Shown here: piece after piece, positions 25,513 to 32,326 of the stretch
Layout: every line of letters begins with the position of its first letter
How positions within the stretch are numbered: the stretch's first letter is position 1
NCBI RefSeq assembly: GCF_015062915.1
Contig: NZ_SUTJ01000002.1
Span: forward strand, 189,315-253,314
Direction of reading: 5' to 3'
From: Methanobrevibacter thaueri
Lineage (GTDB): Archaea; Methanobacteriota; Methanobacteria; Methanobacteriales; Methanobacteriaceae
DNA: 64,000 bases
Position numbers and translations under genes: made by a program
The notes under the pieces: generated by a model
Database searches by the model: none
What the model saw: only the letters and a program-made list of their open reading frames with translations
Told to the model about the DNA's origin: nothing

Positions 25513-26178
25513 ATGGAAGAATACTGTAAAAACTGCGGCGCAGCCATCAGGGACGGTGCGAAATTCTGCCCGGACTGCGGAAGCGAAATAGAAAAAGCAA
25601 AAGAAACAATAATCGAAAACAAGAACTTCTGTGAAAATTGCGGAAGCGAACTTAGCCCTGGTGCCAGTTTTTGTGGCGAATGCGGACACGGCATGAGCAG
25701 TGCACTGGCAAAACGTGCAAAACCAAAAGACAACAACAGGACAATCATTATAGGACTCGTGGCAGTGGTTGCGATTCTTCTTGTCGCAGTGACATTATTC
25801 AGCGGAGTGCTGACACCGGAAGTGCCTCTTGTGACACAGGACTTTGGAGTGATGACAATGCTCATTCCAGAAGGTTCGAATTATGTTGAGACCTCCTCAA
25901 TACCTGATTACGGATATGGAGGATACTATGGAATGGAAAATGCCGGAGACTACTCCGATGAGGTTTACAGCATAATGATTTCCACAATACAGGGAGGGTC
26001 ATACCCATCAGGAACCGTACTGGACAGTCAGGTTGGAGACATTACCGTCTACAAGGACAATCAGGGCGAGAATGTCTATTATATTGAACGTGATGTTGGA
26101 GATTATGAAGTCACCTTAATCGGGAACAATGAGGATGCCATGATTAAGATGCTTCAGTCAATTGAATTAACAGATTAA
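25513..26178 (+). CDS. Zinc-ribbon membrane protein
   Basis: A 221-aa protein with two N-terminal zinc ribbons (CKNCGAAIRDGAKFCPDCGS and CENCGSELSPGASFCGECGH), a basic stretch, one membrane span near residues 77-97 (TIIIGLVAVVAILLVAVTLF) and an outer domain of about 115 residues. The outer domain has the look of the small secreted proteins at 39147-40820 (DFGVMTMLIPEGSNY, IMISTIQGG, YIERDVGDYEVTLIGNN). The ribbons would face the cytoplasm. Function unknown; a sensor-like layout is inferred from topology. Confidence 0.75.
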   Translation: MEEYCKNCGAAIRDGAKFCPDCGSEIEKAKETIIENKNFCENCGSELSPGASFCGECGHGMSSALAKRAKPKDNNRTIIIGLVAVVAILLVAVTLFSGVLTPEVPLVTQDFGVMTMLIPEGSNYVETSSIPDYGYGGYYGMENAGDYSDEVYSIMISTIQGGSYPSGTVLDSQVGDITVYKDNQGENVYYIERDVGDYEVTLIGNNEDAMIKMLQSIELTD

Positions 26179-26202
26179 ACACGAATTGTGTTTAATCCTT
26201 TT

Positions 26203-26280
26203 CTATTTTTCATACCATACAATGGCCTTGTAGGCTTCATAGCCATCAATCAATGGAAATGCATCGATAAACCCGTCGGT
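26203..26280 (-). pseudogene. Decayed GYxxYKAxVWY module, fragment 2
   Basis: The minus strand encodes FIDAFPLIDGYEAYKAIVWY, Glu-Lys and a stop, an in-frame match to the conserved C-terminus of the exported proteins at 23797 (GYIPYKATVWYKDK) and 38645 (GYIPYKAKVWYNEY). Upstream coding sequence is not recognisable, so only the last two dozen codons survive. The 11-bp repeat array begins about 60 bp beyond it. Confidence 0.5.
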
Positions 26281-26341
26281 TGCGTTCTGGACATTTCTCA
26301 GCCATCAGCGGATTTGTAATGACAGTTAAAGTTATCAGGGC

Positions 26342-26812
26342 TTTCCCAACATTATTCCAATGTTATCCCAAATCTATACCAACACTATACCAACAATATC
26401 CCCAAGGTATACCAAACCTATTCCAACACCATCCCAAATGTGTTCCAACTCCAACCCAACAATGTACCAAACTTATCCCAAATCTATACCAATACTATCC
26501 CAAAATTATTCCAAATATTTTCCAATAATATTCCAAAACCATTCCAAAGTTATCCCAAATCTATACCAACTCTATCCCAAAATTATTCCAAATATTTTCC
26601 AATAATATTCCAAAACCATTCCAAAGTTATCCCAAATCTATACCAACTCTATCCCAAAATTATTCCAAATATTTTCCAATAATATTCCAAACCTATACCA
26701 ACATTATTCCAAATATTTTCCAATAATATTCCAAAACCATTCCAAAGTTATCCCAAATGTGTTCCAACTCCATCCCAACAATATTCTAAAGTTATCCCAT
26801 AATTATTCCAAA
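26342..26812. repeat. 11-bp phased tandem repeat array, 43 units
   Basis: CCAA (or one-base variants) recurs every 11 bp from 26346 to 26808: 42 intervals, all 11 bp except one 12/10 pair at 26402. The unit is NTNCCAANNNN, most often ATTCCAAATAT, ATCCCAAATCT or ATACCAACTCT. In the middle, seven different units form a higher-order 77-bp repeat present about two and a half times (from about 26500). Because 11 is not a multiple of 3, all three plus frames are open over long stretches; these frames are not genes. The period matches one helical turn, so the AA steps all face one side of the helix. Confidence 0.9.
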
Positions 26813-26844
26813 TAGTGAAATGATGATTGTTAAAAAAAATAAGG

Positions 26845-27171
26845 TTAAACAAACAGTACATGGTCTAGAATTCGAGAAGTATTCCTTCTTTTAACATTAG
26901 TTAAAAAGGAATAATCCCTGGTTTCATTGAAAATGTTTTCAGGCATGACATGCACCGAAAGCAATTCCCCTTCATTCATTACAGTGTCAGCAATAATGTG
27001 TGAAATTTTTGGCCAGATTTCCTTTCGATGATTGGAAACGACCAGTATGTCTATATCGGAATGAGAATGGTCATCTCCTCTTGCAACGGAACCGAACAAT
27101 ATCATCCTTCCTATTTTTTCGGATTTCATTTCCCTTGCAAAATTTTTTGCAATTTCAATTCGCCTAGACAT
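26845..27171 (-). CDS. MNT-type nucleotidyltransferase
   Basis: A 108-aa minimal nucleotidyltransferase. The signature GSVARGDDHSHSDIDILVV (near residues 26-44) gives the Gly-Ser and the two metal-binding Asp residues of the pol-beta fold, and ends in helices that would pack on a partner. MNT proteins are usually antitoxins that AMPylate a HEPN toxin encoded beside them on the same strand. Here no HEPN gene follows; only the 11-bp repeat array lies downstream. A HEPN-like gene does lie about 760 bp away on the other strand (27932). Confidence 0.8.
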   Translation of the reverse strand: MSRRIEIAKNFAREMKSEKIGRMILFGSVARGDDHSHSDIDILVVSNHRKEIWPKISHIIADTVMNEGELLSVHVMPENIFNETRDYSFLTNVKRRNTSRILDHVLFV

Positions 27172-27631
27172 GGTTTTCGCTCCACTGATGGATTAATATT
27201 TTCTATATTGATTAACACTATTAAAGTTTATCGAAACAGAATCATTTCTTTTTTCCAATTATTTCCAAACATTTGCTGATTGAAAATTTGACAGTACTGT
27301 TAAATCTAGAATACTCTGTAATATTGTATTTATGCTTAATTTTAGATATGAGTAATTGAAATGCTAAAAAACCACATATTTAAAATGTCACCCACAATTA
27401 TTACAATACACAGTAAAAGCAATATTGATTTAAACTCGTTTTATATTTCCTCCAAATATTAATTAAAGATTAAATATTGCCATTAATATGTTAATTTAAA
27501 TATTGATTTGTAATTGAATAAAATAAAGCACATAGAATAGTTAAATTTATATTTAAGGAAAATAATATACTAATTGTGGCAAAAATTTTCCCAACACTGG
27601 AAAATATTAGAAATAAAGAGGATGTGATAAA
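27172..27631. other. AT-rich intergenic region without gene
   Basis: 460 bp between divergent genes, very AT-rich, with no supported reading frame. AAATTTATATTTAAGG near 27543 is a plausible TATA element for the two-gene operon that follows, and GAGGATGTGAT lies before its first ATG. Confidence 0.45.
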
Positions 27632-27925
27632 ATGGTTACACGATTAGACACATTTAAACGTAAAATGGAACCTGCAAAAGAGATTTACACCCAGGAATTG
27701 AAAGAATTCTCAAAAAAATATGATTATCTGGGCGACATAACCTTAACCGAAAGGCCAGATATTGACACGCTAGATTATCTCTTCTCTTTTGAAAATTTAA
27801 ATGGAACCAGCGAGGACATATTGGACCAAACCCTGAATGAGCTTCACAATCATATGGAAGAATTTTCAAAAGCAAATGGCATTGCCGAATTTTGCAGAAA
27901 CGCAACCATATTATACAAAAGGTGA
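27632..27925 (+). CDS. Unknown partner of HEPN-like gene
   Basis: A 97-aa protein of unknown family: a basic N-terminal helix (RLDTFKRKMEPAKEIYTQEL), a short beta section (LGDITLTERPDIDTLDYLFS) and a helical acidic end. It has GAGGATGTGAT before the ATG. Its last codons contain AAAAGGTGA, the ribosome binding site for the HEPN-like gene, which starts 6 bases after its stop. Small upstream genes coupled in this way are often antitoxins; that is inference. Confidence 0.55.
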   Translation: MVTRLDTFKRKMEPAKEIYTQELKEFSKKYDYLGDITLTERPDIDTLDYLFSFENLNGTSEDILDQTLNELHNHMEEFSKANGIAEFCRNATILYKR

Positions 27926-27931
27926 TTCCTG

Positions 27932-28348
27932 ATGGATATAACCAAATACCCCCAATATCATCTATACTTATTGACATTGCATTTGTTGATGTTAAAAAAT
28001 CAGTTAATTCCAGAAAACTGTGATGAATGGTGTGTTAATGCTACAATAATCAACAGAGCTTATTATAGTTCATATTTATACTGTGAATTATGGTTAGAAT
28101 ATGTTAAGAACTTCCAAGTCCTCAAACCTTGGGAATTTGAAAATGGTGAAAATCAAATTAGCGAACACAAACAAGTACGACTTGCATTATCTGATTTTGG
28201 TGAAAATAATATGAAAGTTGAACTTCAAAATTTGGCCATATTAAGACAAAAGGCTGATTATGACCCCTTTGTAAACATTACTCCAAAAGAAGTTAATGAC
28301 TCCATACACCACATGCAAAAAATCTTCAACCGTCTCAAATTCGATTAA
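27932..28348 (+). CDS. HEPN-like domain protein
   Basis: A 138-aa helical protein with HEPN features: RAYYSSYLYCELWLE near residue 47, close to the RAYYAxF motif of the family, and LRQKADYDPFVNITPKEVND near 107, like the RxxADYD segment that carries the conserved Arg. HEPN proteins are frequently RNases in toxin-antitoxin pairs. A strict Rx4-6H active site is not evident, so activity is uncertain. It follows the 97-aa gene with coupled translation. Confidence 0.6.
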   Translation: MDITKYPQYHLYLLTLHLLMLKNQLIPENCDEWCVNATIINRAYYSSYLYCELWLEYVKNFQVLKPWEFENGENQISEHKQVRLALSDFGENNMKVELQNLAILRQKADYDPFVNITPKEVNDSIHHMQKIFNRLKFD

Positions 28349-28569
28349 AAACTATTTTTTTTACAACCTCAAAATTTTACAACCTAACTTCAATATTGCC
28401 ATGATATTAAGGGCATACTGTTTTATATAATTCAGAGAAATCATCATTATTAAAAAATAATACGAACAGAAGTTAACGCACTTTTTATACCTTGTTTTTA
28501 AAAATCCAATCTTAAACAACTCAAATAATACAATAAAGAAATAATAATCTTTTTTTACTGATTTTAAGA
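28349..28569. other. Intergenic region before peptide promoter C
   Basis: AT-rich DNA with no supported gene; a 75-codon frame on the minus strand has no ribosome binding site or domain. Confidence 0.4.
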
Positions 28570-28608
28570 TGCAAGTGAGCACTTGCACTCGAAAACCTTT
28601 ATATATGG
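28570..28608 (+). promoter_or_regulatory. Palindrome + BRE/TATA promoter, copy C
   Basis: A perfect 18-bp palindrome TGCAAGTGAGCACTTGCA (28570-28587) is followed by CTCGAAAACC and CTTTATATATGG (28597-28608). The 5' leader after it (CTTTAAACTATAAAGTAGAG) is shared almost base for base with copy E. The peptide start codon is about 57 bp below the TATA box. Confidence 0.8.
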
Positions 28609-28664
28609 CCTTCTTTAAACTATAAAGTAGAGTTTGTAAAACTAAAATTTAAAAGGTGAACAAA

Positions 28665-28886
28665 ATGAACAGGACAGGTTTGATTCAAGGTTTAATATTT
28701 GTATTGGTTGTTTCACTCGCTATTGCAGGAGTGTATGCCGGAGAGGCAGCTGAATCTTCACATGATGATGCAACCGATAATGTGGATGGATTATATGTAA
28801 GCGGATCAGGTGACGTCGCACATGCACCGGGAAACACTTTCAGCTTCAGCAAAGTGCAACCTGACACAATACCATTGCATATCTAA
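28665..28886 (+). CDS. Small secreted peptide, family member 1
   Basis: A 73-aa exported peptide. Signal peptide GLIQGLIFVLVVSLAIAGVY with cleavage after VYA, then a mature part of about 47 residues: GEAAESSHDDATDNVDGLYV, SGSGDVAHAPGN and the end DTIPLHI. It is acidic, His-rich and lacks cysteine. The ATG at 28665 is chosen over the GTG at 28656 because AGGTG lies just before it. Two homologues with the same order of motifs follow at 29159 and 32075. Function unknown; the small size, export and shared regulation would fit a signal or a wall-associated peptide. Confidence 0.75.
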   Translation: MNRTGLIQGLIFVLVVSLAIAGVYAGEAAESSHDDATDNVDGLYVSGSGDVAHAPGNTFSFSKVQPDTIPLHI

Positions 28887-28900
28887 TTATTAACACTCAT

Positions 28901-28940
28901 GGAGGGTTTTGGCTTGAATACCCCCCTTCCTCCCTACTAT
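28901..28940 (+). terminator. Conserved 3' element after peptide 1
   Basis: GGAGGGTTTTGGCTTGAATA, then a C-run and TTCCTCCCTACTATT. The GGAGGG can pair imperfectly with the pyrimidine run. The same layout follows peptide gene 2 (29397-29432), where GGAGGG and CCCTCC form a clean stem. A terminator or 3' regulatory hairpin is likely. Confidence 0.45.
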
Positions 28941-29065
28941 TAATCCCACAATAATAGGAAAATTATCCAACCATTTTTCAACCCACCAAAACTTATTTTT
29001 TATTTTTTTAAAACACTCTTAAACAGCCTAAATCAATTTTTAAAGAACTAAAAAGCCTTTTAAGA

Positions 29066-29104
29066 TGCAAGTGAGCGCTTACTTTCAAAAACCTTTATAT
29101 ATAG
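29066..29104 (+). promoter_or_regulatory. Palindrome + BRE/TATA promoter, copy D
   Basis: TGCAAGTGAGCGCTTACT (29066-29083) keeps the left arm and spacer exactly but has changes in the right arm, then TTCAAAAAC and CTTTATATATAG (29093-29104). The weaker symmetry may mean weaker regulator binding than at copies A, C and E. Confidence 0.7.
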
Positions 29105-29158
29105 AGCTTATTTAACTATTAAATACAGCAGAAGAATTAAAACATGAAAGGTGATACA

Positions 29159-29389
29159 ATGATCAGATCAGATTTAATTCAATGTTTGATATTTGTACTG
29201 GTTGTTTCACTTGTAATTGTAGGAGCGCATGCTGGAGAGACGATAGACGTTCTGCATGATGACACAACCAGTAATGTAGACAAACCATATGTAAGCGTAT
29301 CAGGCGATGAAATTCATGTGCCTGGACATACCTGTACCTTTGACGGCGAAAATCCGATTGACACCATCCCGCTACATACCTATGAATGA
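29159..29389 (+). CDS. Small secreted peptide, family member 2
   Basis: A 76-aa exported peptide, homologous throughout to that at 28665: signal peptide LIQCLIFVLVVSLVIVGAHA, mature part GETIDVLHDDTTSNVDKPYV, SVSGDEIHVPGHTCTF and the end DTIPLHTYE. AAAGGTGAT precedes the ATG at 29159, which is better placed than the in-frame ATG at 29144. It differs from member 1 at many positions while keeping HDD-T-x-NVD, V-S-x-SGD and DTIPLH, so selection on the mature peptide is likely. Confidence 0.75.
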   Translation: MIRSDLIQCLIFVLVVSLVIVGAHAGETIDVLHDDTTSNVDKPYVSVSGDEIHVPGHTCTFDGENPIDTIPLHTYE

Positions 29390-29396
29390 TGTTTAC

Positions 29397-29432
29397 GGAG
29401 GGCTGACTTGAACCCTCCTTCCTCCCTATTAT
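29397..29432 (+). terminator. Conserved 3' hairpin after peptide 2
   Basis: GGAGGG (29398-29403) pairs with CCCTCC (29413-29418) across a 9-nt loop, followed by TTCCTCCCTATTATTTT. The element is also found after peptide gene 1. It overlaps the only possible start codon of the winged-helix frame, which makes that start doubtful. Confidence 0.5.
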
Positions 29433-29689
29433 TTTACGCACAGCCAATTGAAATCCAACGTATATTTGAGACAAAAACATTCGTTTTATACGTAATCAGG
29501 ATCATTGCAACTTCAATGAAAACACCAACTGAAATAGTTGAAGAGATGGATGCACGATTCAGTCTTGTTTCAAGGATACTTGGAGATTTAAAAGATAAAG
29601 AAATACTTGTTTGCGTTAATGAAGAAGATGAAACCGGAAGACTCTACAAACTGACCGAAATCGGTTTAAAAATTCACAATAACTTATAA
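29408..29689 (+). CDS. Winged-helix transcription factor, start uncertain
   Basis: A frame of up to 93 aa whose residues 24-93 read as a winged helix: FVLYVIRIIATSMKTPTEIV, RFSLVSRILGDLKDKEILVC as recognition region, and the wing TGRLYKLTEIGLKI. The only start is a TTG at 29408 preceded by GGAGGG, but both lie in the 3' hairpin element of the peptide gene, so the gene may be a 5'-truncated remnant. If expressed, its position beside two peptide genes makes it a candidate regulator of the palindromic promoters. Confidence 0.5.
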   Translation: MNPPSSLLFYAQPIEIQRIFETKTFVLYVIRIIATSMKTPTEIVEEMDARFSLVSRILGDLKDKEILVCVNEEDETGRLYKLTEIGLKIHNNL

Positions 29690-30053
29690 CACCAATTTTC
29701 AATAGCTTAAGCCATAACACTATTTTTTGCCTTGTTATTAAAAATGGGTAAACATTAACAAAGTATTATATAAACCGATTGCCATTAGAAAACAATAACT
29801 GAAGTTTTTGTTTTGATTTAAATTGATGGGATTGACATTAACGGAGAAGTTTTCAGTTTTGGGTTTTTGATTTTGCACTTGGATATATATGAAAGCGTTC
29901 TAGAAATTAGGTTTTGAATTGGTGATGGGGGTGTTAAAGTTTAAAACTAAATAAATTCCTTTATTTCACTTAAATTAAAGTTATTATATATGTACATATA
30001 TATCCTTTGATAAAATTTCGATATTAAGGATAAAAATAGTTAAAGGTGATATT
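29690..30053. other. Intergenic region with nothing but a promoter
   Basis: 364 bp, AT-rich, no gene. TTATTATATATGTACATATA near 29974-29993 may hold the TATA element of the next gene, which has AAAGGTGATATT before its ATG. Confidence 0.4.
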
Positions 30054-30320
30054 ATGGGTTTATTTGATTTTTTTAAGCCGAGTAAAGAAAAAGTATTGAA
30101 AGAAAGTGTGGATGAAATTGTAAGGATATATAGCCGTAACCCTGGTGGTTTTATAATGCGTTCTCCTGAGTCTCAACCTTTACGTAATATTGGACAGAAA
30201 TTATATGATGCTGGAGGGATGGGTCTTATGCTTAAAGCACATAGGATGGCTACAATGAGAGGAGTTAATGGTAGAAATCTTGAAGCATGTTGGGATGGCG
30301 TTGGTGAATGGGCAGGATAA
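30054..30320 (+). CDS. Small conserved NPGGF protein, copy 2
   Basis: An 88-aa cytosolic protein, MGLFDFFKPSKE..., paralogous to the 100-aa protein at 21232. Shared blocks are IYSRNPGGF, SP, P-x-x-x-IG-x-KL, AGGM-x-LML-x-AH, NLE and WDG(I/V)G. The codons are much more AT-rich than in copy 1, so the two have been apart for long or come from different sources. Function unknown. Confidence 0.7.
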   Translation: MGLFDFFKPSKEKVLKESVDEIVRIYSRNPGGFIMRSPESQPLRNIGQKLYDAGGMGLMLKAHRMATMRGVNGRNLEACWDGVGEWAG

Positions 30321-30388
30321 ATTCCATAATTTAAATTTATAAATATATTTATGTACAAATCAAAGGGGAAAACGAAAATGATGATTCA

Positions 30389-30529
30389 ATGACATTAAAT
30401 GGTGTTAATGGATATCTGCATCACTTTGAGAAAAGTGGTAATTATTTTTTCTATTATGCAAAAGACAACAAGTCTGTTGGAATTTTAACAAACAATAAAG
30501 ACATAATTGGAGACTTTATTATTTCTTAG
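30389..30529 (+). pseudogene. C-terminal fragment of a small secreted protein
   Basis: The frame reads MTLNGVNGYLHHFEKSGNYF, then FYYAKDNKSVGILTNNKDII and GDFIIS, then stop. This matches the end of the exported protein at 39147 (ATLNGIDGYSSKENDIYIFS, TSTDEKVIGDFLIA). The frame continues upstream for a few codons without start or signal peptide. It is a truncated copy and probably inactive. Confidence 0.6.
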
Positions 30530-30585
30530 GAAAAGTCAATCAAATTCATGTATTAAAAAATTTTTTATATTAAGGATGGTGAAAA

Positions 30586-31113
30586 ATGAATATTAGAAAG
30601 ATTTTAGTCATTTTTTTAGCTTTAATAATGACTGTTTCATTAGTAAGTGCTGTTAATGCTGGACTTTTCGATTTTTCAGGAAATGATTCTGGAATAATTG
30701 ATGGTAATATCCAATCTTCCTCATATGATTTCAGGGTTGTTCCATCAACCGAAGTAACCACAGGAAATCATGAAGATTTGGCATATTTCGATTGTGATAT
30801 TAAAATTGAATTAAATGCTTCAGAAGATCAATTGAATAAACTTCAAAATGCAATTGATGAAAATAAAACCATTGATATTGCTGTTGTTCCTGAAGATACA
30901 TCGATTATTTCAGATGTAAGTTCAAACAATGATAATATAAGTATTAATGATCTTTTTAGTGAGTTGAGTTTGGAAAACAATGTTTTAAATGTACATGTTA
31001 AAAATCAACCAGCAAATAAGTTTAACAATGCTGTTTCAGATTCAAGTAAAGGTTCAATTACTTCTGGAAAACTGATAATCAGCGAAGAAAACTTCGAGAT
31101 TAACTTTAGTTAA
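30586..31113 (+). CDS. Small secreted protein, family A member
   Basis: A 175-aa exported protein. Signal peptide 1-25 (ILVIFLALIMTVSLVSAVNA), followed by GLFDFSGNDSG. The mature part is acidic, Asn/Ser/Asp-rich and cysteine-free, ending GKLIISEENFEINFS. GGTGA lies before the ATG. The N-terminal 30 residues closely resemble those of the next gene (31144), so they share an origin for their secretion module, but the mature parts differ. Function unknown. Confidence 0.65.
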   Translation: MNIRKILVIFLALIMTVSLVSAVNAGLFDFSGNDSGIIDGNIQSSSYDFRVVPSTEVTTGNHEDLAYFDCDIKIELNASEDQLNKLQNAIDENKTIDIAVVPEDTSIISDVSSNNDNISINDLFSELSLENNVLNVHVKNQPANKFNNAVSDSSKGSITSGKLIISEENFEINFS

Positions 31114-31143
31114 ATTAAATGTCAGTAATATATGGGGGGAAAA

Positions 31144-31686
31144 ATGAATATTAAAAAAATTTTGGTAACTTCATTGGCTTTAACAATGATTGTCCTATCA
31201 ATGAGTGCTGTTAATGCAGGATTCTTCGATTTTTTATCTGATGTGCCTGAACTTTCTGAACAAGATTTTGAAAATTTTACAATGAAAGTTCCAGTAGATT
31301 CAACATTCAAAGAATCCAGTTCAATGAATAGGTATGATGGCGATGACAGTGAAAATGCAATGAACTTCCTGTCTGATGATAGTCCTGAAGGATCACATCC
31401 TTCTTGGAGCGATGGAAATATTTCAATTCATTATTTTGATTATAAAGACGACGGATTTTCTGATTACAGGGAGGTGTTAAGTGCTCAAATTAATTCTATT
31501 GCTGAAATTTGCATTCCTGAAAATGAAAGACAAGAGGGAGACTTACATATTTTTACAGCACACCCAAATGATCATGATGTGTATGTAGTATGTAAAGAAT
31601 CAAATAACAAATTGATTGTTCTAACAGACACCAATATGAATTTGGATTTGTTAAAAGAAATGGGAAATTCGGTAAAATTTAAATGA
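31144..31686 (+). CDS. Small secreted protein, family A member
   Basis: A 180-aa exported protein. Signal peptide ILVTSLALTMIVLSMSAVNA followed by GFFDFLSDVPELS. The mature part has the plan of the small proteins at 39147-40820: an N-terminal FTMKVPVDSTF strand, a central acidic loop and a C-terminal VVCKESNNKLIVLTDTNMNL ending in a helix. The start at 31144 has GGGGGG before it; the ATG at 31132 lies inside that site. It is tandem with 30586. Function unknown. Confidence 0.65.
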   Translation: MNIKKILVTSLALTMIVLSMSAVNAGFFDFLSDVPELSEQDFENFTMKVPVDSTFKESSSMNRYDGDDSENAMNFLSDDSPEGSHPSWSDGNISIHYFDYKDDGFSDYREVLSAQINSIAEICIPENERQEGDLHIFTAHPNDHDVYVVCKESNNKLIVLTDTNMNLDLLKEMGNSVKFK

Positions 31687-31781
31687 AAACAATTTGAGAA
31701 AAGAATATTTTAACAACCGATTTAAAAAATGTGGGGTAGTTCAAATTAAAACAACTTAGGGATAGATATTCATGTTGCAAA

Positions 31782-31830
31782 CAATGTTAATTTTGAGGAC
31801 AACATTGAATAATTATCCTCTTCTTTTTTT
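31782..31830 (+). terminator. Hairpin with T-run
   Basis: CAATGTT (31782-31788) and AACATTG (31801-31807) form a 7-bp stem, followed by TTCTTTTTTT (31821-31830). It is about 100 bp after the stop of the preceding gene and may end its transcript. Confidence 0.35.
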
Positions 31831-31971
31831 ATTATTAACAATTAGTGTTCATCCTTTTGAATAATTTCTGCAAAAATATTCAATGAAAATGAATTATTTT
31901 TTAAAAATTAATCTTAAATAACTTATTTCATAATTTAAACTGATAATAATCAGTTATAAGTAATTTTAAGA

Positions 31972-32010
31972 TGCAAGTGAGCACTTGCAGTCGAAAACCT
32001 TTATATATGG
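31972..32010 (+). promoter_or_regulatory. Palindrome + BRE/TATA promoter, copy E
   Basis: TGCAAGTGAGCACTTGCA (31972-31989), identical to copy C, then GTCGAAAACC and CTTTATATATGG (31999-32010). The leader CTTTAAACTATAAAGTAGAG is also kept. It drives the third small peptide gene. Confidence 0.8.
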
Positions 32011-32074
32011 GCCTCTTTAAACTATAAAGTAGAGTTTGTAAAAAACTTAAAAAAATTAAAAGGGGCAAGTTAAA

Positions 32075-32299
32075 ATGAACAAAGCAATATTGATTCAAGG
32101 CTTAATATTTGTATTGGTTGTTTCAATCGCATTTGCAGGAGTCTATGCAGGAGAAGCCGGAGACGCCCCACACCATGACACAACCGAGAAGGTAGACGGA
32201 TTGTATGTTAGTGGATCAGGTGACGTGAGTCATGTGCCGGGATACTCCAATTCATTTGGCGATGCCCCTCACATTGAAAGCGCAGCACCAAACATTTAA
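32075..32299 (+). CDS. Small secreted peptide, family member 3
   Basis: A 74-aa exported peptide: signal peptide LIQGLIFVLVVSIAFAGVYA, mature part GEAGDAPHHDTTEKVDGLYV, SGSGDVSHVPGYSNSF and an end (SAAPNI) unlike the DTIPLH of members 1 and 2. The EAGDAP sequence is shared with the longer protein at 1046. AGGGGCAAG lies before the ATG. Promoter and leader are nearly identical to those of member 1. Confidence 0.75.
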   Translation: MNKAILIQGLIFVLVVSIAFAGVYAGEAGDAPHHDTTEKVDGLYVSGSGDVSHVPGYSNSFGDAPHIESAAPNI

Positions 32300-32326
32300 A
32301 CTTGAATATATTTACAGGCGATACTA

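Noticed and set aside
26280..26682. Three overlapping plus-strand reading frames of about 80 codons with Ile/Pro/Gln-rich repeats
   Set aside because: They arise because an 11-bp repeat without stop codons is open in every frame. None has a ribosome binding site or a domain.
26342..26812. Possible CRISPR array
   Set aside because: The repeat is 11 bp without spacers of distinct sequence, and no cas gene is present in the window.
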